A DNA stretch of 64,000 bases from Carboxylicivirga sediminis (GTDB lineage: Bacteria > Bacteroidota > Bacteroidia > Bacteroidales > Marinilabiliaceae). Positions within the stretch are counted from its first letter, which is position 1, and the number at the start of each line of letters is the position of its first letter. A model generated the notes under the pieces. That model saw only the letters and a list, made by a program, of their open reading frames with translations. It was not told the DNA's origin and made no database searches. Shown here piece after piece: positions 42,393-52,005 of the stretch. Location: assembly GCF_018156225.1 (NCBI RefSeq), contig NZ_JAGTAR010000021.1, positions 1 through 64,000 of the forward strand, written 5' to 3'. Made by a program: the position numbers and the translations under genes.

Positions 42393-42399
42393 AATTTGG

Positions 42400-43242
42400 C
42401 TATTGACCTAAAATGTAATCAACGGCATGTTGAGCTAAACTGGCTGCTGATACAATAAACTTCTTATCACTTCTAAGTTTCTTCAACCATCCTTCGATAT
42501 AAGCTGCGCTGTTATCAATGGTGATAGTTTCAATGTCACTGATGCCGCAAAGGTAGGCTGCTCCCATTTCGGCGACCAATTCTTCCTGACTATAATCCTT
42601 GCTGCCGAAGTTAAGATTGGGAAACTTTTGATAGCGATTTAAGCGCTTGCGATGTCCTGTGCTATGCACTGCCTCATGAAACAAGGTGGAGTAATATTCC
42701 TCATCTTTAAAAAAGCATTTGACATCAGGCATGTGTATTTCATCTATTGAAGGAATATAACAAGCCTGGTTCACCCCATGCCTAATTAATGGCTTATCTT
42801 CCCAGTTTTTTATGATTTGCTCGCAAGAGTCAATACAATTAAAGTTATGAACATGAGCGGTATCTTCAGGTCTTTTATCGCCAGCAATACCTTCAACATC
42901 ATCCACATGAAAGACCCGGTAATAACGAAGCATCGGTATTTCTTCCATTTCACCATCTTTTGTTACCTCCAATAGCTTCCAGAAAATAACCATAAATGAC
43001 TTCGAACCTTTTTTAATGGAAGCTCCCAGTTGCTTAACCTGATTAAAGGTCAGAAAATATGGCCGTTCGAAGTTAAAACTTAACAAATACCAGAAGTTAA
43101 ACCCCCGATAGGGCTTTTTAGAAATCAGATTCCTTGGAATGGAATTAGATGCTTTCCAGGGCATAGCCCAAGGTATAACGCCATTTTCTAATCGCTGGAT
43201 AATTAAATTGGTAACTGTTTCATAAATGTCAAAGCTTTTCAT
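42400..43242 (-). CDS. ardC: ArdC-type antirestriction protein (ssDNA-binding zincin)
   Basis: The 280-residue protein has the ArdC N-terminal domain (IYETVTNLIIQRLENGVIPW, PYRGFNFWYL) and the C-terminal metalloprotease domain with HEAVHSTGH (HEXXH at 189-193) and EELVAEMG (E225, third zinc ligand). ArdC proteins bind single-stranded incoming DNA and protect it from restriction. This fits a mobilizable element, and is notable next to an element that carries a type III restriction system. Length and motifs are canonical. Confidence 0.9.
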   Translation of the reverse strand: MKSFDIYETVTNLIIQRLENGVIPWAMPWKASNSIPRNLISKKPYRGFNFWYLLSFNFERPYFLTFNQVKQLGASIKKGSKSFMVIFWKLLEVTKDGEMEEIPMLRYYRVFHVDDVEGIAGDKRPEDTAHVHNFNCIDSCEQIIKNWEDKPLIRHGVNQACYIPSIDEIHMPDVKCFFKDEEYYSTLFHEAVHSTGHRKRLNRYQKFPNLNFGSKDYSQEELVAEMGAAYLCGISDIETITIDNSAAYIEGWLKKLRSDKKFIVSAASLAQHAVDYILGQ

Positions 43243-43308
43243 AGTATTTACTGCTGCCTTGCAGATTTATTTCGGCTTCTGGCACGCCATTAAATTTTGG
43301 CGCCTACC

Positions 43309-43442
43309 ATTGAGCCGGCTGGATTCTTGTCAAGTGGGCATGTCAGTTTTTGTGAGTAGCAAAAAACTGAACACCTCCGAAGGACGGCTGGCCTTGAATG
43401 AACACATTCAGCCGCACTTGACTTATCAAGCCGGCGATCAAT
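43309..43442. ncRNA. Cloverleaf-like structured sequence (candidate ncRNA or folded ssDNA site)
   Basis: Four nested stems close on each other: P1 ATTGAGCCGGC (43,309-43,319) with GCCGGC-ga-TCAAT (43,430-43,442); P2 GTCAAGTG (43,329-43,336) with CACTTGAC (43,415-43,422); P3 TCAGTTTTT (43,343-43,351) with AAAAACTGA (43,362-43,370); P4 GGCT (43,386-43,389) plus GAATG (43,396-43,400), with CATTCAGCC (43,405-43,413). The stems are GC-mixed, perfect or nearly so, and lie in the divergent gap between ardC and HU. A regulatory RNA, a folded transfer or attachment site, or a small inserted element are all possible. The strand cannot be decided. Confidence 0.55.
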
Positions 43443-43614
43443 ACCTTTGGCGGAATTTAGGTGGTGTGACTTAACGCTCCTCAGTAGCTGAGAAAATTAT
43501 ATGAGAAAGCAGACTCCCTTTAAACATCCCATTAAATCATTAATATTTGATTAGCACTGCGCAGTTCTCAATGAAAAATTTATAGTTTAGTGAGGTTAAA
43601 AAATATAACTCAAT

Positions 43615-43887
43615 ATGAATAAACAAGAATTAGTTTCCGCTATTGCGGAAAAAGCAGGTATCACTAAAGCTGATGCTGAAAAAGCAATCAATGCCTTTGT
43701 TGAAACAACCAAAGAAACTTTGGCTAAAAAAGAAAGCATCCAATTAATTGGGTTTGGTACATTCTCGGTTTCTGAGCGCTCAGCCCGCACTGGCCGCAAC
43801 CCTCAAACAGGTAAAGAAATACAGATAGCTGCTAAGAATGTAGCTAAATTCAAAGCAGGTAAAGCTCTAGATGATAGTATTAACTAA
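43615..43887 (+). CDS. hup: HU-family DNA-bending protein
   Basis: A canonical 90-residue HU: MNKQELVSAIAEKAGITKAD at the N-terminus, the GFGTFSVSERSARTGRNPQTG beta-arm region and a KNVAKFKAGKAL end. HU shapes the nucleoid and assists site-specific recombination. In this island it may help its integrase, or it may be a general chromosomal copy. It is followed by a clear terminator, so it is transcribed alone. Confidence 0.95.
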   Translation: MNKQELVSAIAEKAGITKADAEKAINAFVETTKETLAKKESIQLIGFGTFSVSERSARTGRNPQTGKEIQIAAKNVAKFKAGKALDDSIN

Positions 43888-43908
43888 GGTCTGGTTTAAC
43901 GAATTGAA

Positions 43909-43938
43909 GGAGGCAATTCCTATCGGAAGCCTCCTTTT
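43909..43938 (+). terminator. Terminator of HU gene
   Basis: GGAGGC aa TTCC tatc GGAA GCCTCC followed by TTTT: a two-part GC hairpin 22 bases after the stop. Confidence 0.85.
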
Positions 43939-44127
43939 GTGCCAAAAATGTTTCATTTAAACGGGTTAACCTATAACTACCTCAATTTCTATTCTGGAGT
44001 TCCTGTCGAAATCATTTCTGCAAGTTGGTACTTTTTACTATCACCTTTACTTCTCTCCCTGTAATACACAGCTAACATATTAGCTATATCGAATATTTTT
44101 TAGTAAATTAGCTAATATTTTATCTAC

Positions 44128-44406
44128 ATGTATACTATTTCATCCACTCCTGATAGTGTCAGTAAAGAATTGGCCAGCCGCCATAAAGCTTTACGCAAAC
44201 AACTCAAGCTGACTCAAGCCGAGTTGGCTGATCGAGCTGGTGTATCTCTTGGCAGTTTAAAACGATTTGAAACCTCTGGACAGATTTCTTTAGAGTCCCT
44301 ATTGAAACTGGCCAACCTGCTTAATCGTTTATCTGATTTTGATAGTATTTTCACTCTCCGAGAGGATAAAAAAGATTTGGAACGTTTATTTACAACTAAA
44401 CCCTAA
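44128..44406 (+). CDS. hipB: HipB-like XRE antitoxin
   Basis: The 92-residue protein has a Cro/C1-type HTH (RKQLKLTQAELADRAGVSLG, then SLKRFETSG as recognition helix). Its stop is directly followed by the start of hipA, the usual hipB-hipA order. It should repress the operon and neutralise HipA. Confidence 0.8.
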   Translation: MYTISSTPDSVSKELASRHKALRKQLKLTQAELADRAGVSLGSLKRFETSGQISLESLLKLANLLNRLSDFDSIFTLREDKKDLERLFTTKP

Positions 44407-44409
44407 GTG

Positions 44410-45624
44410 ATGGATCAAATAAGCAACATCCTGGTCTCACTGAATATAGAAGGTAAGGCTTATGAAGTTGGGGAGTTGGTCATCAACAATCAAACTATTT
44501 ACTTTCGCTATCATCTTGATTTTATCAGAAGCGGCTTAAATATATCCCCTATTCGACTGCCCTTTAACAATGAGATTAATACTACCAGCAAAGAACCATT
44601 TGATGGCCTCTATGGCGTATTCAACGATTCACTGCCAGATGGTTGGGGGCGTTTGCTTTTAGACCGAACTCTCAGCTCCAAAGGTATCGACATTCATCAA
44701 TTAACACCTTTGGACAGATTGGCTTTTGTAGGCGATAAAGGCATGGGTGCTCTAAGCTACAGGCCACAATTTGAAGATAAAGCCTATCAGAAACAATTAG
44801 AATTAGATATGGTGGCTCAGGAAATGTCACACGTGCTAAAAGGTGAAAGTACTGAGCTTTTAGATGAGCTATTTGCAATCGGTGGTTCTTCAGGTGGTGC
44901 CAGACCTAAAATACTTGTGGCCTATAACAAAGTATCCTCAGAACTTATTCACGGTGTCAATGATTTGTCGGAAGGATTTGAAGATTGGATCATTAAATTC
45001 CCATCCTCTTCGGATAATGAGGAGATAGCCCATATTGAATATGCCTATTATAAAATGGCATTGGCTGCTGGAATTAAAATGAGTGAATGTCAATTATTCC
45101 ATGGTCAATCAGGGCACGCCTATTTTGGCACCAAGCGTTTTGATCGCATTCAGGGACGGCGTTTGCATATGCATACGGCTTGTGGCATCATGCATGACAA
45201 CTTTCGGATGAGTACCATGGATTATGGCCACCTGATGGATTGTGCATTTCAGTTGGAGCGCCATGTAAATGCCTACGATAAAGTCCTTCGCCTGGCTGCC
45301 TTTAATGTATTTGCACATAACCGCGATGACCACAGTAAGAACTTTGCTTTTTTAATGGACGGAAAAGGAAACTGGCAATTTGCGCCGGCTTATGACCTGA
45401 CTTTTTCTCATTCAGCTTTCGGCTTTCATAGCACGATGATTGCCGGTGAAAGTAAAAATCCGGGCAAAGAACACTTACTTAAACTAGCCGAAACATTTAA
45501 AGTAAAAAAGGCGAACCAAATTATCGAAGAAGTTCGTGAAGCCATTAGCCAATGGGATTCAATTGCTAATGATAGTGGTGTTTCAAAACGGGTCAGAGAA
45601 CAAATTACAAAGCATATCCTTTAA
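44410..45624 (+). CDS. hipA: HipA-family serine/threonine kinase toxin
   Basis: The 404-residue protein has a HipA N-terminal segment (FDGLYGVFNDSLPDGWGRLLL), the P-loop-like GGSSGGARPK (about 158-167), and kinase active-site motifs HNRDDHSKNFAF (about 305-316) and FAPAYDLTFS. HipA phosphorylates glutamyl-tRNA synthetase and causes dormancy. The motifs are intact, so it is likely active. A GTG at 44407 directly before the chosen ATG is an alternative start. It converges on the second HipA-like gene with only 42 bases between the two stops. Confidence 0.85.
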   Translation: MDQISNILVSLNIEGKAYEVGELVINNQTIYFRYHLDFIRSGLNISPIRLPFNNEINTTSKEPFDGLYGVFNDSLPDGWGRLLLDRTLSSKGIDIHQLTPLDRLAFVGDKGMGALSYRPQFEDKAYQKQLELDMVAQEMSHVLKGESTELLDELFAIGGSSGGARPKILVAYNKVSSELIHGVNDLSEGFEDWIIKFPSSSDNEEIAHIEYAYYKMALAAGIKMSECQLFHGQSGHAYFGTKRFDRIQGRRLHMHTACGIMHDNFRMSTMDYGHLMDCAFQLERHVNAYDKVLRLAAFNVFAHNRDDHSKNFAFLMDGKGNWQFAPAYDLTFSHSAFGFHSTMIAGESKNPGKEHLLKLAETFKVKKANQIIEEVREAISQWDSIANDSGVSKRVREQITKHIL

Positions 45625-45666
45625 CAGAATATTAGCATAAAATAGCTTGTTATATAAACACTACAT

Positions 45667-46938
45667 TCACAATTCTGCCATACGAAAAGCCATAGCTTTT
45701 ACCTCTTGTTCAGCTCTGGACAGACCATACTTGTCAGCTACTTTTCGCCATGTGCTGACGGCCTTTTTCACCTCTTCAATGATTACAAGGGCACGTTGTT
45801 CGCTTAGTCTAAAATACTCTGCTACTTCTAATGTTAAATCCAAATCAAGGGCATTGTCCTCATCCGAGATATTTAGCTTCAAACCTGTTCCTGTCTCAAC
45901 CGGATTGATATCGTAGGCAGGGGACAACACCCAGCCTTGACTTGTTAGTATAAAACCATGGTTACGAAGATGGTCATCAGTATTAGACACACAGATGCTA
46001 AAGACAATACGTCGCCAAAGTTCTTCCAGATCAGCTTTGACATTAGCACCATAATTCTGAATAAACTCCGCTAACTCCAGGTAGCTGATACCGTCCGCAT
46101 GATCTTGACCATCAGTGTAGCCCAACATCGTCAACGCTGAAGCGAAATGTACACGTTCACCGGTCTCTGTCCGGTCGAAACGCTTCGTTAAAAAAGTATA
46201 GTGCGAGGAAGAAAACTTCTGAGCCCTTGATTCTGCCATATTAATACCAGCTGCAATCGCCAATTCATAGGTAACGATTTCCCAACCTCCGATATCCCCC
46301 TGGTCATTTCGGCTTGGGAACTTTGCTATCCAGAGTGCTCCCTTGTCATCGAGTATGCTTGCTTTGGGACGGGCACCACCCAATGAAGCACCCGGTGCAA
46401 TCAGCATGCTTAACCAACGTAAATAGTCCGGATCATCCATCACATCCTCTTCTTCCAGACGAAGACTTATTTGTTCCAGTTCTCGTAATGAAGCCCATGG
46501 AGGAGCTGCCATCTCCCTGTTATTGTTTAGGAACGGACCACCTTCATGTAACCTAAAGCGTATTGCGCCCATTCGGTGCTCATCAAAAACACCCAATAAA
46601 TAATCTGTTTCAAATAACTTTTGCTCCTCACGCTCTTCCTTACGTGCCAAAGCAGCTTCCCGACGACGCATTAAGATACGTCCCCACCTGTCAGGCGATG
46701 AATCCAGAAAAATACCAAAATTTGATTGCTCCTCATTTAAGTAGTGCAAACCTGAATACAATTGCAGTTCAGGATCCAGGATCTGTACAGCTTGATGCTT
46801 TAACCATTGTTTATCGTACTCAAATGAAAATAACTCTCTACCTTTCAATCTACTGGAGTACAGCTTGCCCATGAGCAAAGGTTCCTTCATTCCCTGCCAA
46901 TGTGCATAAACCAATATTTCTCTTTTATCATCCATCAT
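45667..46938 (-). CDS. hipA: Second HipA-family kinase toxin
   Basis: The 423-residue protein has LGGARPKASI, IAKFPSRNDQGD, a VSNTDDHLRNHGF active-site loop (D and N of the kinase) and LSPAYDINP. The motifs are intact. It differs clearly from the first HipA, so the pair is not a recent duplication. It follows its own XRE gene by nine bases. Two complete, convergent HipBA modules next to each other are unusual. Confidence 0.85.
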   Translation of the reverse strand: MMDDKREILVYAHWQGMKEPLLMGKLYSSRLKGRELFSFEYDKQWLKHQAVQILDPELQLYSGLHYLNEEQSNFGIFLDSSPDRWGRILMRRREAALARKEEREEQKLFETDYLLGVFDEHRMGAIRFRLHEGGPFLNNNREMAAPPWASLRELEQISLRLEEEDVMDDPDYLRWLSMLIAPGASLGGARPKASILDDKGALWIAKFPSRNDQGDIGGWEIVTYELAIAAGINMAESRAQKFSSSHYTFLTKRFDRTETGERVHFASALTMLGYTDGQDHADGISYLELAEFIQNYGANVKADLEELWRRIVFSICVSNTDDHLRNHGFILTSQGWVLSPAYDINPVETGTGLKLNISDEDNALDLDLTLEVAEYFRLSEQRALVIIEEVKKAVSTWRKVADKYGLSRAEQEVKAMAFRMAEL

Positions 46939-46947
46939 TATTTATCC

Positions 46948-47259
46948 CTATCGTTTAGGTGCTCGTTTGGCTGTGCTTATTTCTGCATCCTGCAGTTTTC
47001 TACCTAATTCATCATCCTTTGCCAAAAGACCGAGGTCTTTTTCCAAACCAAGCACCTGTAAAACCATTAAATAAGCACCCATACTTACTGTGGGGCTACC
47101 TTTTTCAATAGCTGACAAGGTCGGACGACTAATATTAGCACGCTCCGCTACCTGCTCAGTACTCAATTTCCGACGTAAGCGAGCTAACTTAATGTTTTCA
47201 CCCATTTCTGTAAGAATACGCTTTGTTTTGGGTAATATGACAATCTTTTTCTTTGGCAT
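46948..47259 (-). CDS. hipB: HipB-like XRE antitoxin of second module
   Basis: The 103-residue protein has an HTH (NIKLARLRRKLSTEQVAERA, then ISRPTLSAIEKG) and a basic tail (AKRAPKR). It lies nine bases upstream of the second hipA on the same strand. Start codon spacing and orientation fit a two-gene toxin-antitoxin operon. Confidence 0.8.
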   Translation of the reverse strand: MPKKKIVILPKTKRILTEMGENIKLARLRRKLSTEQVAERANISRPTLSAIEKGSPTVSMGAYLMVLQVLGLEKDLGLLAKDDELGRKLQDAEISTAKRAPKR

Positions 47260-47314
47260 ACAGTAAAATATATTTTACAAATATAGCACATTTTGTAAAT
47301 TTTATTTTACTTTA

Positions 47315-48529
47315 TTATGACTTTCTTAGTCCCTTTTTCTGCCAGGCTCTCTTTAATCCTTTCCGTTGAGTTTTATCTCTTCTGTTTTCCCAATCCCGGT
47401 AATTTAACAGCTCTATCATAAACTGATGGTTGAGCCTCTCCCATTGGCTGCTTTCCGGCTTATTGACATACGACACGAAAGTTGATTGTGCCTTTTCAAT
47501 CGCCTTATTAACCAGAAACGCCAAATGGGATTTGATGGCCTTTCGTACTGCTTCCTGCTCACTGAGTTCAAGCTGCGATGCCAGATGATTATACGCTTCA
47601 CAATTGTCTAAATTCAGCTCTTTTAAAACAAGATTTCGGCTTTCACTATCGCCTAATATTGACTTTTCATTATCCAGCAAGGCTTCCGCGCTATTAGGAT
47701 GTTTTTGAACTAACTGATTCGTGAATTCCCGAATCATACCGTGAAACTGGTCATTACTTAAAACAAATGTTTGTAAACGCATCCTGTATCTTTTTAGTAA
47801 CAGCTGCGCATACACAACGATTTTGTCCAAGGGAGAGTAGATACTGAGGTTGCCATTCTTTGAGAGCTGATACGGCAAAAGGTTATTCGCAACAAAGGCC
47901 TCACGCAAGTCATGGATGGTGTAAAAGCGGTAGTTGCGATTCAACTCCTTAAGTAAATTCTCTACTTTGTACTTCAATACACGCTGCAGCTCTTCATTAG
48001 GTTTCGGCATCTGAAAAGTATCCAGGTTAGGAGGCTCCATAAACTGGGATAAGGCTATGGGATGGCGCAAAACCTGACCATCCAGGCCTTTAACAATAAC
48101 CGATTGACTATGCTCGGACTGGTAGAGTTCCAGGTTAAAGGCTTTCAATATATCCAGGTACTCCTGCCGGTTTTCAATATTGGACTGATTGAGCAGCTTA
48201 AACACTTGTTGAACGCCTTCATGCAGATTCGGACTATTGATGGTTGGTATCAGCTGTATTTTATCCAGCTTCGTTTTTGTCGTATCCAATTCATAGCGTT
48301 GCTGAAGTCCCTGGATAAACTGATGGACCTTGCGCTTTTCATTATTGTCCTTTATCTTCTTGCTGGTTTTTACATCAATGCGTGTAGATACAATATGAAA
48401 GTGCGTGCGTTTCAAATCTGCATGCTCGTACACAAAGTATGGATGATGGCCATAGCCCATGTGCTGCATAAAGGTGGTAGTGAAACGCGGCAAAACTAGG
48501 AAAGCTTCATACCCAATGACCGCTAGCAT
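47315..48529 (-). CDS. MOBP-like relaxase, N-terminal truncated
   Basis: The 404-residue protein starts at MLAVIGYEAFLVLPRF and soon shows the relaxase motif MGYGHHPYFVYEHADLKR and HFHIVSTRID (HxH motif III). It lacks the roughly 80 residues that precede this point in full relaxases, including the catalytic tyrosine of motif I. The C-terminal half is helical and basic. It is therefore an inactive remnant or a DNA-binding leftover. The 5' region upstream shows no continuing frame, so the loss is by deletion rather than a single frameshift. Confidence 0.7.
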   Translation of the reverse strand: MLAVIGYEAFLVLPRFTTTFMQHMGYGHHPYFVYEHADLKRTHFHIVSTRIDVKTSKKIKDNNEKRKVHQFIQGLQQRYELDTTKTKLDKIQLIPTINSPNLHEGVQQVFKLLNQSNIENRQEYLDILKAFNLELYQSEHSQSVIVKGLDGQVLRHPIALSQFMEPPNLDTFQMPKPNEELQRVLKYKVENLLKELNRNYRFYTIHDLREAFVANNLLPYQLSKNGNLSIYSPLDKIVVYAQLLLKRYRMRLQTFVLSNDQFHGMIREFTNQLVQKHPNSAEALLDNEKSILGDSESRNLVLKELNLDNCEAYNHLASQLELSEQEAVRKAIKSHLAFLVNKAIEKAQSTFVSYVNKPESSQWERLNHQFMIELLNYRDWENRRDKTQRKGLKRAWQKKGLRKS

Positions 48530-48642
48530 CCATTAAAAATATCATATCATTTACAATTGTGGTTAATGAGGTTAAAACTAGATTCGAATCAAACAATATA
48601 TTAATTTGTTCTATTTATGAATTAGCCATTATGCATAAAAAC

Positions 48643-48674
48643 TGAGAGGCTAATCATACACGATTAACCTCTCA
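48643..48674. terminator. Hairpin in gap between island and sugar locus
   Basis: TGAGAGG-c-TAATC, loop ATACAC, GATTA-a-CCTCTCA: a 12-bp stem with one mismatch. It lies 88 bases after the stop of the GH2 gene on the minus strand and lacks a strong T-run. Confidence 0.5.
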
Positions 48675-48761
48675 ATATTATAGATAAATCTGTCACTAGA
48701 CAGAATGCCTTTATATTTTTACCAGAATCTCACCTCCCATCAGAATCCATTTGAATAATCC

Positions 48762-51700
48762 TTATTCCCTGGTAAGTACAATTTTTGTAATCATCAAATT
48801 AGGTCCAGTTTCCACATTCGATTTCAATACTAATTTCCCATCGTTACTATCCTCTCTCATAACATGGAATTTAACCCATTGACCTTCGCCGGAGTGCTTA
48901 TCAAGTTTCACCTTACGCCCCTCAAAATCAACTATTCCTGTGCGGTTTAGTTTATTCCAGTCATGAAAATGAACATACAATGTACCTAATATACCAGCTG
49001 GACAATTAATTTGTATTTCCATGTTCTCCCCAAACCAAGCTGAACCAACATCATCTTTCCAAACGCCACCAGCCTTTACTTCGTAATCTGCTTTATCAGC
49101 CAGTATCACCTCATCAAACTCCCTTTCCCATTTTGAACCTACATCCTCATTTCTCACTTTTGCTGAGGCATTAACATACAGTATTGCATTGTCGAACTCT
49201 TCAGGTAGTTCTACTGCTTCAGCCTTTGGCACATATGGCAATAATTGCTGAAGCCACTGATAACTTACCTTATGAGATGGGCTAAAATCAACTGAGTTCA
49301 TATAGTCAAGTAATGACTTTTTTAACTGCTTAGCTACAGGTCGTCGTGAATTCAGATTATAACCACATACTAATAAAGAACCTTCGCCAACTTTTAGTTC
49401 GAAAATAGAACCAATTTTATTATTACGATGAAAATCATCAACTGGTTGCGCAATAGGCTTATACTCAATAGGTAATTCACTCAAGATAAACCCCTTAGAA
49501 TCCTTACTGATTGTCTCCCATTGCCAATCGGAATGAAAAGAAGTTGGGAATGAAGTAAAAGCAGGATGTTCATTTTGTAAAAGCAAACCTAAATTTGTTT
49601 TGCCTTGACCAGGAAAGAAAGTTAGTGACCAATACAAAGGATAATAGCCTGCAGTAACTGAAGTCTCACTCACTCCCAACTGATGCGCTAATAGTAATAC
49701 TTTCCCGCCTTTATCAAGAACATCCTTCGCAAGCTCGTCAAGCTTAGCTGTCACATAAACGTCGCCCTCCAGGCCCTTTATTTCTATTTCAGGATATACC
49801 CAAATATCCCAACTGTTTCTATACTCTGTTCCTTCCAGGAATATTGAAACTGTAAGCTTTTCAGCCGTATCAAACTCATTAAGATTAAAATTTATTTTTC
49901 CAAGCTCACTTAATGATCCGATAGAAAACATCCTATTGTTAAACATTCCAGCCTTTATTATTTGACCTGATGAATTTTTAACTTCCCATAAACAATCAGC
50001 AATCAATTCTGAATCGCCATAGTGAGCTAATTGAGCCTTAGCGTCAAATTGCTCACTAGATGACCATACAAATTTCTTCATTCTTAATAAGGGAACCGTT
50101 GTATTAAAATGTTCTTTGAATTTCTTAGGAGTCACAATTCCTTTACTTTCCCAGTTGGCATCCAGCCAACCAATTAGCGCCTCGCCTTGTCCCTGGTAGT
50201 CTTGCATACTTAGCAATTGTACTCCAGCACAGCTTTTTGTACGCAGAAATGATTCCGTTTCGTATTTATACAATAGTTGATTTAGTGCGCCTGACGCCAT
50301 TGCAAAATCATAATCCTGGTCTGCAATGCCATTTTTATCAGCCTCCTCTTTAAATTCCATCAAGTTTCTTGCTTTCAGCACTCCAGTGTACCTCTCTATC
50401 TCTTTCCACTGAGGATAAACAGGCCATTGACCAATTTCATGTGCGATAATGGGGATATCCATTTGCGAATAAACATCTTCAAAATCCCAGTCAGTATGTG
50501 CCCCTTTTAAACCCCTTGTTCCACCAACATTCGGAATATAGTGCGTTGCACAATAATCATCCGCTTTGGTAATCGTTCGAGCTGTAGAAGCTGCATACAG
50601 TCTTCTTGTGTCCTTATTCTTTAAGTCTGAGATCCAATGCTCCATGACCTTAAAATCAGAGTTTCCCAACTCATTACCAATACAAAACATTGTAAAAGAT
50701 GGATGATTACCATATACATCGACCACTCGGTTCATTTCTGCCACAACAAAACTATCCCTAACGCTATCGTGCCCTAACCCTTTAGGAAATCCTTTTGTAT
50801 TCATCTCTGGTCTTCCCCTTTCTGTCATATCCTCACTCATCCACCAATCAATCCAGATGGAGGCTTCTGCCTGTAAATAAATCCCCACACGATTTGCGGC
50901 TCTAAAAGCTGCTTCTGGTGGACACCATGAGTGAAAACGAGCATGATTTAGTCCATAATCTTTATATTTTTGAAATATTCTCATCCAATCTTCTAACTCA
51001 CATGAAACATATCCAGTTTGTGGAAAATGAACACAATCAAGGTTACCCCTTAAAAATATGGGAACATCATTAATTAGCAAATGCGTCCCATCATGACCCA
51101 CTTCGCAAAAACCAAACTCTGATTCAACGACATCCTGATTTTTTCCAGCAAGTACCTTCAGTTTTAAGGTATACGTTTCTGGTGTAAATTCACTCCATTT
51201 TTGAAGCTTCCCAGCTACATCCACATTAATATTAAAATCATTAGTACCCGTTACTATGAACTGTTCTGATTCACCTGACAATACCAACTCTCCTGTATTT
51301 ACACTTAAAATTTCATAAGATACGCTAGCTTTTGACTTCAAAGCTGAGTGGAGTTTAACTTTTAGTTCTAATTTATCTTTACTTAGATCAGAGTATGTTT
51401 TAAGCTCTTGTACTTTTATATGGTCATAAGCTTTCATTTCTATTCGCCCTACAATACCATTCCAGATACTTTGTGTATACTCCCCATAAGCATGCCCTTT
51501 ATCACCGATGTTAAATATCATATCATTGTCTACCAGTACCGTTAATTCATGCTCACCTGGCGATAATGTCCCAAGACAATGAATATGTGCAGTACCCAAT
51601 GCATCCTGAACGTCCAATTCTTTTCCATCCACGTATACCTTAGACTGCCACAAGACTCTTTCTAATGTCAATTCTATCTGTTTTCCTTTCCATGCTTTAG

Positions 51701-51983
51701 GAATAGTAATAGTCCGTGTATACCAGGCTTTGCCTATATATTTATGTGTTGGTGTCAATACCCCAAAATCCGAACCCTTTGTTTCCAAGCCATAGCCATT
51801 CTCAGCCAATGAGCCAGGTAACTTAATCTGGCCTGTTGTCTTGTTTTGTTTACCTGAACCAGCAATAAGTTCATTCGCGGGGTCAAGTCGAACATTCCAA
51901 ACTCCTTTTAGATCTATTTTATGCTGTCCATACAAACAACTGCTAATTAACAAGCTTATGATGATTACAAATATTTTACTCAT
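48762..51983 (-). CDS. Secreted glycoside hydrolase family 2 enzyme
   Basis: The 1073 residues begin with a signal peptide (IFVIIISLLISSC, possibly a lipobox at C16, or cleavage after YG). The GH2 sugar-binding, Ig-like and TIM-barrel domains follow. The barrel has the acid/base motif CIGNEL (E438) and a second glutamate in AHEIGQW (E516, probable nucleophile region). The C-terminal part (about 700-1073) is beta-rich. GH2 members are beta-galactosidases, glucuronidases or mannosidases; the substrate cannot be chosen from sequence alone. It is the last gene of the sugar operon. Confidence 0.85.
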   Translation of the reverse strand: MSKIFVIIISLLISSCLYGQHKIDLKGVWNVRLDPANELIAGSGKQNKTTGQIKLPGSLAENGYGLETKGSDFGVLTPTHKYIGKAWYTRTITIPKAWKGKQIELTLERVLWQSKVYVDGKELDVQDALGTAHIHCLGTLSPGEHELTVLVDNDMIFNIGDKGHAYGEYTQSIWNGIVGRIEMKAYDHIKVQELKTYSDLSKDKLELKVKLHSALKSKASVSYEILSVNTGELVLSGESEQFIVTGTNDFNINVDVAGKLQKWSEFTPETYTLKLKVLAGKNQDVVESEFGFCEVGHDGTHLLINDVPIFLRGNLDCVHFPQTGYVSCELEDWMRIFQKYKDYGLNHARFHSWCPPEAAFRAANRVGIYLQAEASIWIDWWMSEDMTERGRPEMNTKGFPKGLGHDSVRDSFVVAEMNRVVDVYGNHPSFTMFCIGNELGNSDFKVMEHWISDLKNKDTRRLYAASTARTITKADDYCATHYIPNVGGTRGLKGAHTDWDFEDVYSQMDIPIIAHEIGQWPVYPQWKEIERYTGVLKARNLMEFKEEADKNGIADQDYDFAMASGALNQLLYKYETESFLRTKSCAGVQLLSMQDYQGQGEALIGWLDANWESKGIVTPKKFKEHFNTTVPLLRMKKFVWSSSEQFDAKAQLAHYGDSELIADCLWEVKNSSGQIIKAGMFNNRMFSIGSLSELGKINFNLNEFDTAEKLTVSIFLEGTEYRNSWDIWVYPEIEIKGLEGDVYVTAKLDELAKDVLDKGGKVLLLAHQLGVSETSVTAGYYPLYWSLTFFPGQGKTNLGLLLQNEHPAFTSFPTSFHSDWQWETISKDSKGFILSELPIEYKPIAQPVDDFHRNNKIGSIFELKVGEGSLLVCGYNLNSRRPVAKQLKKSLLDYMNSVDFSPSHKVSYQWLQQLLPYVPKAEAVELPEEFDNAILYVNASAKVRNEDVGSKWEREFDEVILADKADYEVKAGGVWKDDVGSAWFGENMEIQINCPAGILGTLYVHFHDWNKLNRTGIVDFEGRKVKLDKHSGEGQWVKFHVMREDSNDGKLVLKSNVETGPNLMITKIVLTRE

Positions 51984-52005
51984 TGTTTTAACCTTTATCA
52001 GTTAT

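Larger units (their letters stand above)
40877..48540. mobile_element. Decayed mobilizable island
   Basis: A second integrase, ArdC antirestriction protein, HU, two HipBA modules and an N-terminally truncated relaxase lie together between the tRNA fragment and the sugar locus. Integrase plus ArdC plus relaxase is typical of Bacteroidota mobilizable elements. The truncated relaxase and the absence of mobilization partners suggest it can no longer move alone. The right boundary near 48,540 is a guess: no direct repeat was found. Confidence 0.5.

Noticed and set aside
43226-43474. 82-codon plus-strand frame between ardC and HU
   Set aside because: It runs across the four-stem structured element; the codons follow the stem sequences, so the frame is a by-product of the structure.
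48540-48760. Right attachment site of the second island
   Set aside because: No copy of the GAGACCTATT word or of any tRNA segment was found there, so no att site is claimed.
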